Source: Pomphorhynchus laevis
Taxonomy: Eukaryota > Acanthocephala > Palaeacanthocephala > Echinorhynchida > Pomphorhynchidae
Assembly (NCBI GenBank): GCA_012934845.2
Contig: WNNJ02000193.1
Coordinates: 1 to 64,000 of the forward strand
Direction: 5' to 3'
DNA: 64,000 nt
The position numbers and the translations under genes are program-made. Below the pieces are notes generated by a model. That model did not search any database. It saw nothing but the letters and a program-made list of their open reading frames with translations, and was not told the DNA's origin. Positions 1-10,641 of the stretch are shown one piece after another; position 1 is the stretch's first letter; each line of letters starts with the position of its first letter.

Positions 1-121
1 TGAAATTTATTTACAGTTTTGTGCATTTTTATACTGTAAAAAATCTGTACAAAATGTTCCTCTAATTCACATCCTATCGTTAGGCTTCGATGTGACTAGT
101 CACTGCTAAATTGTGCTATAT

Positions 122-226
122 AAGTGGTGATGAGGAGCCCTGAACACGTTCTACGACATGATTCAGTTGCTAAAGTGGTGATGAACAGCCCTGAACACGT
201 TCTACGGCATGATTCTTTTGCTAAAA
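122..226. repeat. tandem repeat, 2 x 51 bp
   Basis: Two adjacent copies of a 51-bp unit beginning aagtggtgatga, each containing ccctgaacacgttctacg and ending near ttgcta. They differ at a handful of bases. No reading frame is conserved across them. Confidence 0.85.
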
Positions 227-811
227 GTAATTGAATTCACATTAACATTATTTGGTCAATAACAAAATCAACGAATTTAAGAAACCTGGTTAAACAAATA
301 ACATTTTTCTACGCTTGCTCATTTGTCTAAGAACTTTCAAACTGAAGTCCATAAAATAATTTAGCATTTTTGACACTATTTCTAACCGGATTCAATATGA
401 AACATTAATGTTCTTAATTAATGTTCTAAGTCATTAATGTTCTAAGATTAAAGTTCTTAATTTCAATTTATTTTCAAAAATTTCTATTGACTGCAATTAA
501 CAATTTTCAAATATATTTTCCTCAATTAAGCTGTAGAAATTGACTTTCAAAAAGTGTGAAAGTTTTATTTAAGTTTTTATTCTCATTTTTACAATTTATC
601 AGAATTTCCACAAGATAAAATGTTTATTTACATTTTATAAAGTGCGACTTAAAAATCTCTGCTTAACTCAACAAATCAAAAATGCTCAATTTTGTATTTT
701 AAGCAAATAAAACAGAAAACGTGTCATTACAAATAAAAACATGTGCTATATATAGAAAGGGGTGATCGCTACTAACGTAAAGAAAGATACTTTAACTATA
801 GAGAATACTTC
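227..811. other. AT-rich non-coding stretch
   Basis: Low-complexity AT-rich sequence with no exon-like segment, RNA gene or recognisable element seen on either strand. It could hold the promoter of the small ORF that follows. Confidence 0.5.
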
Positions 812-1090
812 ATGGGAGCCAAATTTTCACGTCAATCAGGGCGACGACAAACGATGATTGTCAATCCCGAAGAAGGCAAAAAACGTAGGGGGTCTTTAAA
901 AAGTATGCTCGGCAAAGATCAACGAAAGCTTAGATGGGTTTGGAAAAAGCTAAATAAAAAGGCCAAACCAAAGAAAGAGGACTACCCCAGTGTATTCACA
1001 CCTATCGATGACGCCAACATAAAATCAACCGATATAAAAGTAGAAGAAATTAGGATGAAAGATCAAATCAATGATATAAAGACGATATAG
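812..1090 (+). CDS. small basic, probably N-myristoylated protein (MARCKS-like start)
   Basis: A 92-residue single-exon frame that stands out from its AT-rich surroundings. It starts MGAKFSRQ, a good N-myristoylation signal (Gly2, Ser6) very close to the MGAQFSK start of MARCKS. Residues about 23-55 are strongly basic, with KKRRGSLK and KKLNKKAKPKK clusters and a possible kinase site in RRGSLK. The second half is acidic/mixed and ends at a TAG. Lipid anchor plus basic patch is the usual design of an electrostatic membrane-binding protein, so peripheral plasma-membrane location is inferred. It is far shorter than MARCKS and the similarity is limited to the N-terminus. It could also be the first exon of a longer gene, though no donor site was chosen. 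Confidence 0.5.
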   Translation: MGAKFSRQSGRRQTMIVNPEEGKKRRGSLKSMLGKDQRKLRWVWKKLNKKAKPKKEDYPSVFTPIDDANIKSTDIKVEEIRMKDQINDIKTI

Positions 1091-1817
1091 AAATCAAATT
1101 GCAACATCGTCGTTAATTTCATTTATTATTATTTACCCACTATTGTGATGTCACTTTAAACAACAAAATTCATTTACGTTAAAATTTTATTTTTTTAAAA
1201 CTTTAATTAATTTTAATTTTAATTTTTAAAATTAAAATTAAAATTTTCAATTAAAACTATTATGGATATTTTTTAAATCAGTTATCTACGTCAGTACTTT
1301 CACCAATTAAGATTTGATTTAGGAATCTCTAGGATATTATCACTTGTTGACATCTTTATGTATTCAAATATTTATCCAAAAATGCAGATTTCAAAAATGT
1401 CATTTTATGATCTCGGATCATGTCAGATTATTCTTTGTTTATTTGTCTTTTTCATCACCTTAATGTCCAACAAGTAAATTCTGGTTGACACAGATTTCCA
1501 TGAGAAAATAATTTAATAATATTAAATTAAAAATATTATTAATTATTAAATAGTATTTAATATTAAAATGTAATTAATATTTTAAATTGATATTAAATCA
1601 AAGATAATCAAAACACGATTATATTTATTAACATACAATTTTTTATGATCGACAGAAGATATTTTCAAACGTTGTGATATGGTGATATTGATTTCAATAG
1701 CTTTAAATTTTTTAATAATTGAAGAAAAAGGACATCCTAAAATTCTTAGTTTTATAAACTTATCTGATTAGTTACTTAATCAAATCAGGAAAATAATGAT
1801 AGTGGGATATAAATTCA
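1091..1817. other. AT-rich non-coding stretch
   Basis: Simple AT-rich sequence, including an attaattttaatttttaaa-type low-complexity run near 1200-1250. No gene or element is recognised. Confidence 0.5.
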
Positions 1818-2004
1818 TCGGCTAACTTTTATCATAAATTTAAGGAGAGTGAGAAAAAATTAATCCTTAAATTCATGACATCATTGCATTATTTAGACAG
1901 TAATGCAATTCACTTATTTGTTTTCAGTCAATTGACTGCAAGTCTCTTTAATATAGGCTAAATTTTATTTAAGGTCTCACTCTCCTTAAATAAAAGTTAG
2001 CCGA
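1818..2004. repeat. inverted repeat joined to the hammerhead repeat
   Basis: The segment near 1818-1853 (tcggctaacttttat ... aaggagagtgaga) is the reverse complement of 1976-2004, which is the end of the hammerhead repeat unit. About 120 bp of other sequence lies between. This suggests a head-to-head insertion or partial inversion of the repeat. Confidence 0.6.
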
Positions 2005-2440
2005 TATTAAAGAGACCTGCGCTGGCATTTGCCAGTGCTTTTGCTAGTGATCCTTTTTGGTGAAGCTGTAGTACTGATTTAGTACTCTATGATGTTACTA
2101 GAAAATTTTCTAGTACATCATTTACATTGATTTATTCATTGATTGCCGTCTGCCAGTCCTCTTCTGCATCCAGTAGTAGGAGGAATCTGGCACTGCTGAG
2201 TCATTGTGATGACGAAACGGCATTCGTCATTCTTTCGCGTCTGGCTTACATGTTTTACAAGAAATTCACGCGGAATGGTCTCACTCTCCTCATGATAAAA
2301 GTTAGCCGATATTAAAGAGACCTGCGCTGGCATTTGCCAGTGCTTTTGCTAGTGATCCTTTTTGGTGAGGCTGTAGTACTGACTTGGTACTCTATGATGT
2401 GGCATTCGTCATTCTTTCGCGTCTGGCTTACATGTTTTAC
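1996..2440 (+). repeat. tandem dimer of a 305-bp hammerhead-bearing repeat (retrozyme-like)
   Basis: The motif gttagccgatattaaagag starts at 1996 and again at 2301, giving a 305-bp monomer. The first monomer is complete and carries the hammerhead at 2144-2222. The second is truncated and has lost the ribozyme region by an internal deletion (the sequence jumps from tctatgatgt to ggcattcgtc near 2400). A third, dispersed copy lies at 23840-24095. Tandem ~300-nt monomers each with a hammerhead are typical of retrozymes. No protein-coding capacity is seen. Confidence 0.7.
2144..2222 (+). ncRNA. hammerhead ribozyme, core mutated (type III layout)
   Basis: Same fold as the 23.9-kb copy: a stem III strand TTGCCG, then cleavage triplet GTC at 2148-2150, stem I hairpin TGCCAG...CTGGCA (2151-2192), core, stem II GTCAT/ATGAC with TGTG loop, GAAA at 2214-2217, and stem III strand CGGCA. 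The core reads CTGCTGA (2193-2199) instead of CTGATGA. The changed base is the invariant A6, so this copy is expected to be inactive or very slow. Stem I keeps its inner TCCTC/GAGGA pairing. Confidence 0.75.
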
Positions 2441-3160
2441 ATTAAATTGATCGATAACCTTTTAATAATCAATTAGAAACATACATGAGTTTATCAATTC
2501 CAATATGCGAAGTTAAAAAATAAAAATTTGCAAAATGGCAGAAAGCAGCATTTTACTACCGAATAAGGACACAAAGGTAATCGACGATAGTATTACAATT
2601 TCGGCGGATAACAAGCAGATCTGGTATCACATAAAATAAAGTGCGAAATTGAAGGACACATTATATTTAGGCGATTTATTATACTATAAATTATATAATA
2701 TCGGCGGATAACAAGGCCTCTGTTATCGTAAAATATTGTTATTAATATTAGATAAGATAATATTGTTAGATCAACTACTAATTTTGTGGTTTATGACATG
2801 AAAGTAATTAACAATACTTTTTCTGAACTATAATTTAAATGATACAAAGGTAATTACCTTTATTATACAAAGGTAATCGACCTTTATTATAGAAAGGTAA
2901 TCGACGATAAAGTGCCAAAGTTTCATACAAAGCAAATGTTAACCTAGGGCCCGACTCTCAAATCTGGTGTTGATGTCTTTTTAATCTTATGTACTTTGTA
3001 CATTACTTATAAAGTAATAATATTATTTTATTACTAATAATACTGTTTCTAATCTTAGATACTTTGTCAATTTTGGGTGTTTCTATTATTTGGCCATTTT
3101 TTAATTATTTTCCAATTTTTTAATTATTTTGTTTATTGCTATAAAAAAATATTAATAACT
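2441..3160. other. AT-rich stretch with short repeats
   Basis: Non-coding. It contains two copies of atcggcggataacaag (about 2600 and 2700) and several copies of aaaggtaatcgac (2574-2905). No gene is seen. Confidence 0.5.
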
Positions 3161-3238
3161 ATTGAAGCTGGATCAAAAGAAAGAAGAAATTGTGTTTGAT
3201 ATTTCGCTAACTTCTGTTAGCATATTCAGAAATTACTA
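3161..3238 (+). repeat. MITE-like terminal repeat, copy A
   Basis: Contains gaagctggatc...gatatttcgctaacttctgttagcat, which recurs inverted at 4132-4276 and again direct at 4660-4797, and inverted at 11248-11356. Copies A and B flank the RTE fragment as an inverted pair. Confidence 0.6.
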
Positions 3239-3249
3239 ATTCTTCTTCT

Positions 3250-4120
3250 TTTTCTTCAGCGTTTGTCCCGTATGGTGGCGGAATGCCTTTTCCACTTCAT
3301 GCGGTCTGCGACGTCTCTCGGTTGCAGGCTGACGTCAGCTAAATCACGGTTTATGGTGTCGATCCAACGCTGCTTTAGTCTTCCTCTCGGGCGCTTTCCT
3401 TCCACTTTGAGGTCGAACCCCATCCTTGCCAATGTGTCTTTATCAGCGCAGAGGACGTGACCGTACCACCGTAATCGAGTTTCGAGTAACTTGTGGCATA
3501 TCGGCGCTACACCAAATTTTGCCCTGAGATCATTGTTCCGAATATGATTTATACGTGTAACTCCGGCAGTCCACCTCAATATTTTGGCATCCATCGTTAC
3601 GAATCGACGCTATGCATGTTTGGTCATTTGCCAGCATTCGGCGCCATAGATCGCGACGATTCTGACTACTTTTCTGTACACTTTTAATTTTATGTGATCT
3701 TTAATCTTGGAATCGCACAAGATACCGGGTACTGACCACCACTTCATCCGTGCTGCGTTTATTCGAGTCGAAACCTCTGTATTAAGATCGGCGTATGCTG
3801 TAATGGTGGATCCAAGGTATCTGAATGTTGACGTCCGAATGAGGTCTTGCTCCTCGATTTTGATCGTAAGTTCATCATCGGTGTCCGTCGTTAGATATTC
3901 AGTTTTTCGGACGTTGAGGAATAGGCCAAACTGTTTGAGCCGGGTACTCCATGTCTTAACCAGGTTCTGAAGGTCGTTTTTGTGCACAGACACTATCATA
4001 ACATCGTCAGCGTATAGTAACGTCCAAGGTACATGTCTGTTCAGGTCGTGTATCACCGCGTTCATAACGAGAATGAATAGGACTTGTGAAAATGCCGATC
4101 CCTGATGGACCCCTACAGCG
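3250..4120 (-). mobile_element. RTE-clade LINE, 3' part of reverse transcriptase
   Basis: The minus strand encodes the RT palm and C-terminus of an RTE/BovB-type LINE. Visible in order are VHQGSA (about 4100), the catalytic LLYADDVMIV, the KTEYL and FRYLGS motifs, IYGAECW, and then the C-terminal block with LRWTAGVTR, RLRWYGHVL and GKRPRGRLKQRWID ending near 3256. The style is close to nematode RTEs. One in-frame TAG separates the palm part (3610-4065) from the C-terminal part (3256-3594); the frame is otherwise kept. The endonuclease and 5' RT regions are missing. The 3' end (plus-strand left side) is a ttcttcttctttttcttc tract, i.e. an aagaag-type tail. The copy is 5'-truncated, as is normal for LINEs. 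Confidence 0.85.
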
Positions 4121-4131
4121 ATTCAGTAATT

Positions 4132-4276
4132 TTCTGAATTAATTTGGAAAATTACAAATTTGTAATTTTCTGAGGATGCTAACAGTAGTTGGCGAAATAT
4201 CAAAAATAATTTCGTCTTGCCTTTCATCCAGCTCCAATAATTCTTTATCAATAATGGATCAGTATCAACTATTTAA
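4132..4276 (-). repeat. MITE-like terminal repeat, copy B
   Basis: Inverse of copies A and C: it ends in ccagctccaataatt followed by ctttatcaataatggatcag. With C (4660-4797) it forms an inverted pair spaced by about 380 bp, which looks like a short non-autonomous DNA transposon with ~140-bp terminal inverted repeats. Confidence 0.65.
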
Positions 4277-4659
4277 AAACAACATATTATATTATAATAA
4301 AATTGTTTTGTGATTTTTTCTTACTAATTGAATTTTATTGATTATCATTAATTATCTGTAGCTGTTCTTCTTGACTTTGCTACATTTAACCAATTTCTTT
4401 GTTATCCCATCCCTTGCCACTTTAGTTGATTGTAGAATTATCGACAGGGTTGAAATACATATATATACCGAGTGCTTCTAATACGAGAATGATAATGATG
4501 CGCGTCAGTTCTGCCTCAAAACTTTCCTCTATTTTCAATCATGTACTTTGACGCTTCCGTACTTATTTTTAACGTTCTTTATGCGATGAACATCTGGTGA
4601 TATATTATAATAAACAATTAATATAAATAATAAATAATAACTTATAAATAAAAAAATTT
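4277..4659. other. interior between inverted repeats B and C
   Basis: AT-rich spacer with no transposase reading frame. It is probably the interior of a non-autonomous element. Confidence 0.4.
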
Positions 4660-4797
4660 AATTGATACTGATCCATTATTGATAAATAATTATTGGAGCT
4701 GGATGAAAGGCAAGACGAAATTATTTTTAGTATTTCGCTAATTTCTGTTAGCATCTTTAGAAAATTACCTAATTTAATTTGTAATTTTCTAAAAACA
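4660..4797 (+). repeat. MITE-like terminal repeat, copy C
   Basis: Begins attgatactgatccattatt and continues through ggagctggatgaaaggcaag to ttagaaaatta. It is the reverse complement of copy B over about 140 bp with scattered differences. Confidence 0.65.
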
Positions 4798-5500
4798 TAG
4801 AAATAAAAAATATCAAATTTAAAAAATATTCAATAATATTATAAATGAGCACGTTTTTTATTAAAGAAGCATTCTTGTTTTTATCTAAAATCAAAAACTT
4901 TAATGGGCTGGAATCGATAAAATTACATACAATTTTCAATTGAAAGCAGATCATAATTGTAAAGAATCAATTCGCTGTAATAATTAAATTATTTGGCTGA
5001 CATGGCAGTGAGGGTTAAATGAAAACAAAAAATATACATATAGTCAGCGTTTACTAAAATGAGAAAACATTGTAGATCATAATAAATCGTGACATCATTT
5101 CTAATCTTGACATTGAGTCCAACTGCATGAATAAAAACATATTTTCTTTAATGGTATGGGTTACACTTAAACGCTCAATATGAATATATAATTATTATAT
5201 ATTAAACAACGCGTGTACAGCAGAATATTGGCTACTTTCAGTTGTAGTTCCCGTTCAGATACCAATCAAAATTTCTGTCTACAAATACAAATAACACAAA
5301 CGAGTTTAGATTTGTTAAATATTTGTAAAATCGCATTCTTTAATTACAAAATTAAATAACATTATAATATTAAATATATAATTAAATTAGCATCGGTCTA
5401 GTTCGCACTTCTGATTTATTCTTGGTGGCGCTACTAATATTATCGTTTTTCTCAACAGTCTCATTGCATACTACTCTCAGATGCTGGTTTTTACCGTCCC
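4798..5500. other. AT-rich non-coding stretch
   Basis: No convincing gene, RNA gene or element. A 61-residue minus-strand frame at 4769-4954 overlaps repeat C and has no family features. Confidence 0.5.
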
Positions 5501-6015
5501 CTACCAACGCAGATTCAATTTGAAATCAGAAATGATTTCAATTAAATGTGCAAAAATATAATAAAAAATCTTTCATTAAATCTAATTGCCAATAAAGCAG
5601 ATGAGTCGAGTGATCGTCAGTCAGCATAAAAAGGACAGAAACGTGAGATGTTGGTATTGGATCAGTAGCTGATGAGTTAAAAAGGTAAACATAAGGTAAA
5701 CATATATAGTTTGTTTAGGAAACAAACTATATATGACTAGTTTGAAAATTGCAATTAATTTGAAAAATAGGTAGTTTTTCAAATTGAAGGTAGCACCTTC
5801 CCCTACCAACGCAGATTTGATTTGAAATCAGAAATGATTTCAATTAAATTTGCAAAATGCAAGACGAAAGTCTCATTAAATCTAATTGCCAATAAAGCTG
5901 ACGAGTCGAATGATCGACAGCCAACATTTAAAGAACCGAAACGTGACACATAAGTATTAGACCAGTAGCTGATGAAGTCCATCAATACTGAAATGTAGCG
6001 TACTGCTGTTGGTGT
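5501..6015 (+). repeat. tandem dimer of a ~300-bp hammerhead-bearing repeat
   Basis: The sequence from ctaccaacgcagatt is present at 5501 and 5803. The ribozyme cores lie exactly 300 bp apart (5669 and 5969). The repeat runs through aatctaattgccaataaagc and gaaacgtga to the hammerhead. The first copy keeps stem I and CTGATGA but diverges afterwards; the second has a complete hammerhead. It is not coding. The layout matches retrozyme dimers. Confidence 0.7.
5963..6008 (+). ncRNA. hammerhead ribozyme, type I with minimal stem III
   Basis: A complete consensus is visible. Stem I 5' strand CAGTAG (5963-5968) pairs with CTGCTG (6003-6008), six pairs with one G-U. Core CTGATGA is at 5969-5975. Stem II AGT/ACT has an 8-nt loop. 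GAAA is at 5990-5993. Stem III is three pairs (A-U, U-G, G-C) with a TAG loop. The cleavage triplet is GTA (6000-6002). Very short stem III in a type I fold is typical of hammerheads in PLEs and animal retrozymes. The predicted cut is after A6002. Confidence 0.75.
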
Positions 6016-6019
6016 GTAT

Positions 6020-7418
6020 ATATATGAGATTATAGTAGTGTGCAGAATGAAGTCATCAAAATTTCAATAGTAACAATGACTGCATATGTATATCAACAAA
6101 AATATAATTAAATATATAATCAAATATAATTATAATATTTATAATTAAATTATAATATTTTAAAATAATCAAAATACTAGGCAATGAAAATTATATAATC
6201 ATCAAAATTAGTTATAAAATTAATTTGAAAAACAGATAAGTAATTTAATCTTATAATTATTTAAGATTAAAATAATATTAAAATATTATAAGATAAGATT
6301 AAAATAATCTCATTAAATAAGATTATTTATAATATTTTATTATTAATATTATATTATTATAAAATTAATATTATATTATTAATATATTATTATTATTTTA
6401 TATTTTATTATCGTTAATAATATTTTAATCTTATAAAATAAGATTAAAATATTATAAAAATAATCTCATTATTGTTATAATATATTTTTGTAATCATTTT
6501 ATCTAACGGCATATTAAAAATTATAAAAATATTAAAATAATTTATTTAAAAATATAGCATAAGAATAAATAAACTTCAATTAAAAAAATAAAATTTATTT
6601 AAAAATATTCCATAAAAGATAAATAAGTTTCAATTGATCATTTTAGCTAGCGGCCGTAAATCAAAAATAATTAGATATAAATCAAAAATAATTAGAAAAT
6701 AACCAAAATAATTAGGTTCTAAATAGCTGCATAGTTCTTGATTGAAACAAAATTCAACTCACGGTATTATTTATTAACATACAAACGATGTGCTATGGTG
6801 TTAGCAGGGTGTTAACGATTTAAATATATGTGCTATAAAATTCCAATATGGTGTGATGTACCAAAACACAAAATTATTGAAAACATCTTCTTAGAGCCTC
6901 ACCAGTACGGATTTGAAACATTGTGTAGCACATTGAATATAAAAACGTATGCTGTCAGTGCATCTTGGAAACGCTATATCTTAAATTCTTTGCAAATATA
7001 AATTTGCCATGGAGTTGATAAATTTCAGATATACAAAACTGAGGAATTTTCAATCTCACGCGATTGTGAAATTTCAATTCAGTAACAATTACTATTCAAT
7101 AAAAACGATTTAAACTATAAAATTATATAAATTTATAAATTGATAGCACCTTAAAAAATATAAAAATTTATTCATAATATTTTATAAAATATTGATTAAA
7201 AGTGTTTACATAATGTATTTTATTAAAATACAATATGAAAATATAATATATTATTTCCACCATCACTGTATTATTTTATTTTAATTATAAAATAATTTAC
7301 TTAAGATTTAAATTTATTGTCAGTAAAAATACTTTAAAATAAAATTTATTAGCAATTTTCTTCATATTAGAATAGTAGGTTTTAGAATAGTAGTAACCTT
7401 ATGGAGCATGTCAATGGT
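6020..7418. other. AT-rich non-coding stretch
   Basis: Very AT-rich, with near-palindromic ttataatatt-type runs at 6120-6500. No gene or recognised element is seen. Confidence 0.5.
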
Positions 7419-7464
7419 AGATCATTCCATATTTAAGAATGATTCACTACATCCTTCGATGTCT

Positions 7465-8010
7465 CAGAAAAGCTGGATAAATTTGCAAGATTATGTACAT
7501 AGCATACAATGGAAATATATGGAATTGAAAATCTGCAACGAATATAGAAAACAGACGAGACTAATTTAAAATTTAATATCAAATTTAATATTTGATTTTA
7601 AACAAATTGTTCGCTTATATTGAAAGATATTTAGTCGAAGAGAGTGAAATATTTCCCTGTGGTGATCAACTAATTGAATTAGATAACACTGTTAGATATG
7701 TCTAAATAATCCGGAATAAAAACCTTAGATATCGTTGAGCATGTTGCCGTTTATAAGAAAATAATTTTGCAACTTTTGTAAAAGATCTCTATAGAAAGAT
7801 TCAACAAAGATCATTCCATATTTAAGAATGATTGACTACATCCATCTGAGGATGGATAAAGTAATTTTCTTAATAATTAATTCGTAATTTTTTGATTTTC
7901 ACATTTCGTCCAAATACTTTGTTAGCATTAATCTGATTTCAGTTAAAAAATATTGTGAAAGACGGTGCCACCATTCACCGTACTTGCACTATTTAGTACC
8001 TTCTTGCTGA
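7465..8010 (+). repeat. 546-bp duplicated block, copy 1
   Basis: Nearly identical to 10642-11188 in the same orientation, 3177 bp away. Inside is a short direct repeat, gatcattccatatttaag, also found just outside at 7419. The block keeps a 38-codon open frame (7589-7705) in both copies. It may be a dispersed repeat or a local segmental duplication. Confidence 0.85.
7589..7705 (+). pseudogene. short unidentified frame in duplicated block, copy 1
   Basis: 38 codons ending in TAA, containing FAYIERYLVEE and IFPCGDQLIELDNTVRYV, which looks more protein-like than its surroundings. The same frame is intact in copy 2 (10766-10882) with one Glu-to-Lys change. There is no start codon of its own and no family was recognised. 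It may be a captured exon. Confidence 0.25.
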
Positions 8011-8920
8011 ACGCGATGCGAATCATTACCCAGGAGGCACGTATTCACGCAAGTAGGACACACACATACTGGCGTCTGTTATCAATCATCTGGTAATTTT
8101 GCCAATTACCTTCTTTCTTGTCAGTTTACAACTGAAGTTTGGTTAATATTTATAAATATTAATAGGTATTTATAACTACGCCATGGCCAGTCCCAAGCCC
8201 GTGCTGAGAAAGGAGGAGGGTTGGCGATAGACTAATATTTGTTTATTTTACATATTACAGCAGCCGTTACCATAAGCTTTTATATGGAGACACATGAGAC
8301 TTTAGTCTTCGCAATCTAGACAATAGAATAGGAGAATACATCCCTAATAAATTTCATTATCATTTAATATGTGAATTAAAAATACTTTGACTCATACAAT
8401 ACTGTGACTTTTGTGAAAGAACTAGGAGGTCAGTGATAGTAAACTTCAATTGAATTGATTTTTTCTCATCGTTTTCTTTACGATGTTGATTCAATAATTA
8501 ACTTTAGCTTTAATTTTTTATATTGATACATTTTTATTAAAATTAAATATTACTGTGACTTTATCATTAAGATGACAGAGTCCGATGTTCAACAAAAAAA
8601 TCAGTAAAATTTCTTTTACTAAATAAATCAGCAAATACATAATTTAAAAACGGCAGTTATTTATATATAAGCATGTCGATAATATTAAATCGATGATCCG
8701 GTTAGGTTTATAACTTTTAAATTCAGATAATTAAGTTTTATCTCATTATATTTTAATTAATAATAATTCATTAATAACTTTTCAGCTTCAAATATTTTAT
8801 ATTCAAGTTGTTAAGATGACAGAGTCCAATTTTCAACAAAGAAATCAGTAAAAACATAATTTAAAAATTATATTTACTTACATATAAGCATGTCGATGAT
8901 ACTAATAAGCAAATACTCAC
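8011..8920. other. non-coding stretch with small duplication and possible LINE scrap
   Basis: 8184-8226 is a GC-richer piece (ccagtcccaagcccgtgctg, then aggaggagggttggcg) that looks like the 5' region of RTE/L1-like LINEs; it is too short to be sure. 8570-8690 and 8815-8905 are imperfect direct copies, each containing aagatgacagagtcc and cataagcatgtcgat-like ends. The second overlaps the region just downstream of the F-box exon. Confidence 0.35.
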
Positions 8921-9068
8921 GATATATGATTCCAAATCTAGTAGATACTTTAGCGTTAAGATATTTTCGGTGCAATTTTGGCCTGCTTTGAATTAATTTA
9001 TTAAATTTTAAACAAACTGTACTAATTTTTAGTATATCGTCAGCATCAGCGTGGTCTATAATTTTTTC
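8921..9068 (-). CDS. FBXO7-like gene, exon with second half of the F-box
   Basis: A minus-strand exon bounded by a pyrimidine-rich acceptor (tttttatcttaag) at 9069 and a gtgagt donor at 8920. It encodes KIIDHADADDILKISTVC followed by LKFNKLI and LHRKYL, the classic F-box helix pattern (DILKIS-VC-F--L). It enters in phase 0, which agrees with the donor after exon 14286-14353, so VPFSIALKNK would be followed directly by EKIID. A second donor gtaagt about 40 nt further (near 8877) is also in phase 1 and could be used instead. Exons beyond this point (the C-terminal RDP region of FBXO7) were not found. Confidence 0.65.
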
Positions 9069-10237
9069 CTTAAGATAAAAACAAAATAATTTTAAAATAG
9101 AAAAGTTCAAATATTTATAAAATCATCTTTATAAATTTTATAATTTATAAATTACATTTTAAATCAATTGCTCTATTCTAAAATGTTTGTACGATTTAAC
9201 TGCAGCATTTATCTGGTAATTGATTCGTTTTGTCGAACATTTGAGTTTTATTAGCTACTTTGACTGCTCTATATTTTGAAAATATTGGAAATTAAAATGT
9301 ATATTACATCAATCACTAAATAAAATTGTTACTGTGACAGATTTTTTGTTCAGCCTTGGACAAAACAATTCTCCTGAAATTAATATTTGAAGAGCAAATA
9401 TTAATGTGCTTATTAAATATTAATTAGTGCTTATTGTTTTCAACTTTAGCGGTATGACGACTTTCATGACACATACATCATTAATAAATGCAATAAATAA
9501 TCTTTATTTTTACATCAATTTGAAATGAGTTTCAAGTAATTTACAAAAGTAACGAGCAATCAAAATACAAATGAAGTTTAAATACAGTTTACTGAATTTA
9601 ACTTTTGTTTCCGTAGGTCAGCAAATTCAGTAATAAACAATCATTCAATAATAGTTAATAAATAGTCATCCAATAATCGGATTTATTGAATTTATTAACG
9701 AATAATTATCAAATAAATATTAGAACAATAAATACGAATTTATAAATATTTTATTAATAAATTTTTATTAAAGAATAACAAATTCAAATTTACTGTAAAT
9801 TTGATTAAAACGCATTTATGAGTAACAATCTCATCCAAATGTTTCAAATCAATAATTAAACAAGATTTTATTAATATGAAAATAAGTAAATTTAATTAAA
9901 TTATATTTCGATACAATTAAAATATGCGAGAAAATATTTAGAGAAAAATTTCAATTTTTTGTTACAAATTGTATTAAGGTTCAGCGAATATGGAAAGTAT
10001 AAAATTGGTATAACATGATGAATATGAAGACACAAGAGGATGTGAAGATACAATAAAGTAAGTTTTCATGCAAAATTTCGAATTTGAATGTTTTAATTTG
10101 AGATTAATATGAACAGTTTTAATTTATCGACGTGCTTAGAAGAAATGTTAAAACAACAGTTTGCGTTATACATCTTAACAAAGAAATCATTTTTCTCACT
10201 TTTAATCGGGAAAATATAAAAACATTCATTGTCGCAG
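9069..10237. other. intron of the FBXO7-like gene, AT-rich
   Basis: No recognised element. Near 10035-10058 there is a plus-strand exon-like bit, EYEDTRGCED, followed by a gtaagt donor, but no acceptor could be assigned. Confidence 0.35.
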
Positions 10238-10307
10238 AGAAGGATTTATTGTTAAATATTTTGCAAAGTATTTAGAAGTGCAACGAATGAATAGAATAAC
10301 GAATGAG
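10238..10307 (+). CDS. possible internal exon, unidentified
   Basis: Plus-strand segment with a good acceptor (cattcattgtcgcag) and a gtaaga donor after GAATGAG. It encodes EGFIVKYFAKYLEVQRMNRI. Nothing about its family could be recognised, and no partner exon was joined with confidence. It lies on the opposite strand inside an intron of the FBXO7-like gene, upstream of the CARD-like frame at 11.8 kb, and may belong with it. Confidence 0.25.
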
Positions 10308-10641
10308 GTAAGAAAAATACTTGGGAACACTTGCTACCTGTCAATTAATAAAATATATTATAACTTACCAATATAAAATCATTAAGATTACAAATATCGA
10401 AATGACATTGTATACCACGATCTACAATAATATAAGTTGGCATAAGTAAAAGTAAAATACCAAAATAATTAAATAAAATAATGTTAAATAATAATCTAAG
10501 AAATGTTTATTTAGGGAATGACGTCTTTCGAAGATATATCAAAAGAACAAAATTTTTATTATAATGATAATTATATGTAATTTTTACTTCAGAAAATATA
10601 ACTTCCAAAATTGATAGATTGCAAAAATATTTTAGATTCAC

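Noticed and set aside
812-1090. MGA-start ORF as a retroviral matrix fragment
   Set aside because: No other retroviral or LTR feature is nearby, and the protein is only 92 residues with a MARCKS-like start.
5890-5925. ctgacgagtcgaatgatcgacagcc as a second hammerhead in the 5.8-kb monomer
   Set aside because: Stem II (GTCG/CGAC) is fine, but GAAA is replaced by AGCC. Kept only as part of the double-core observation.
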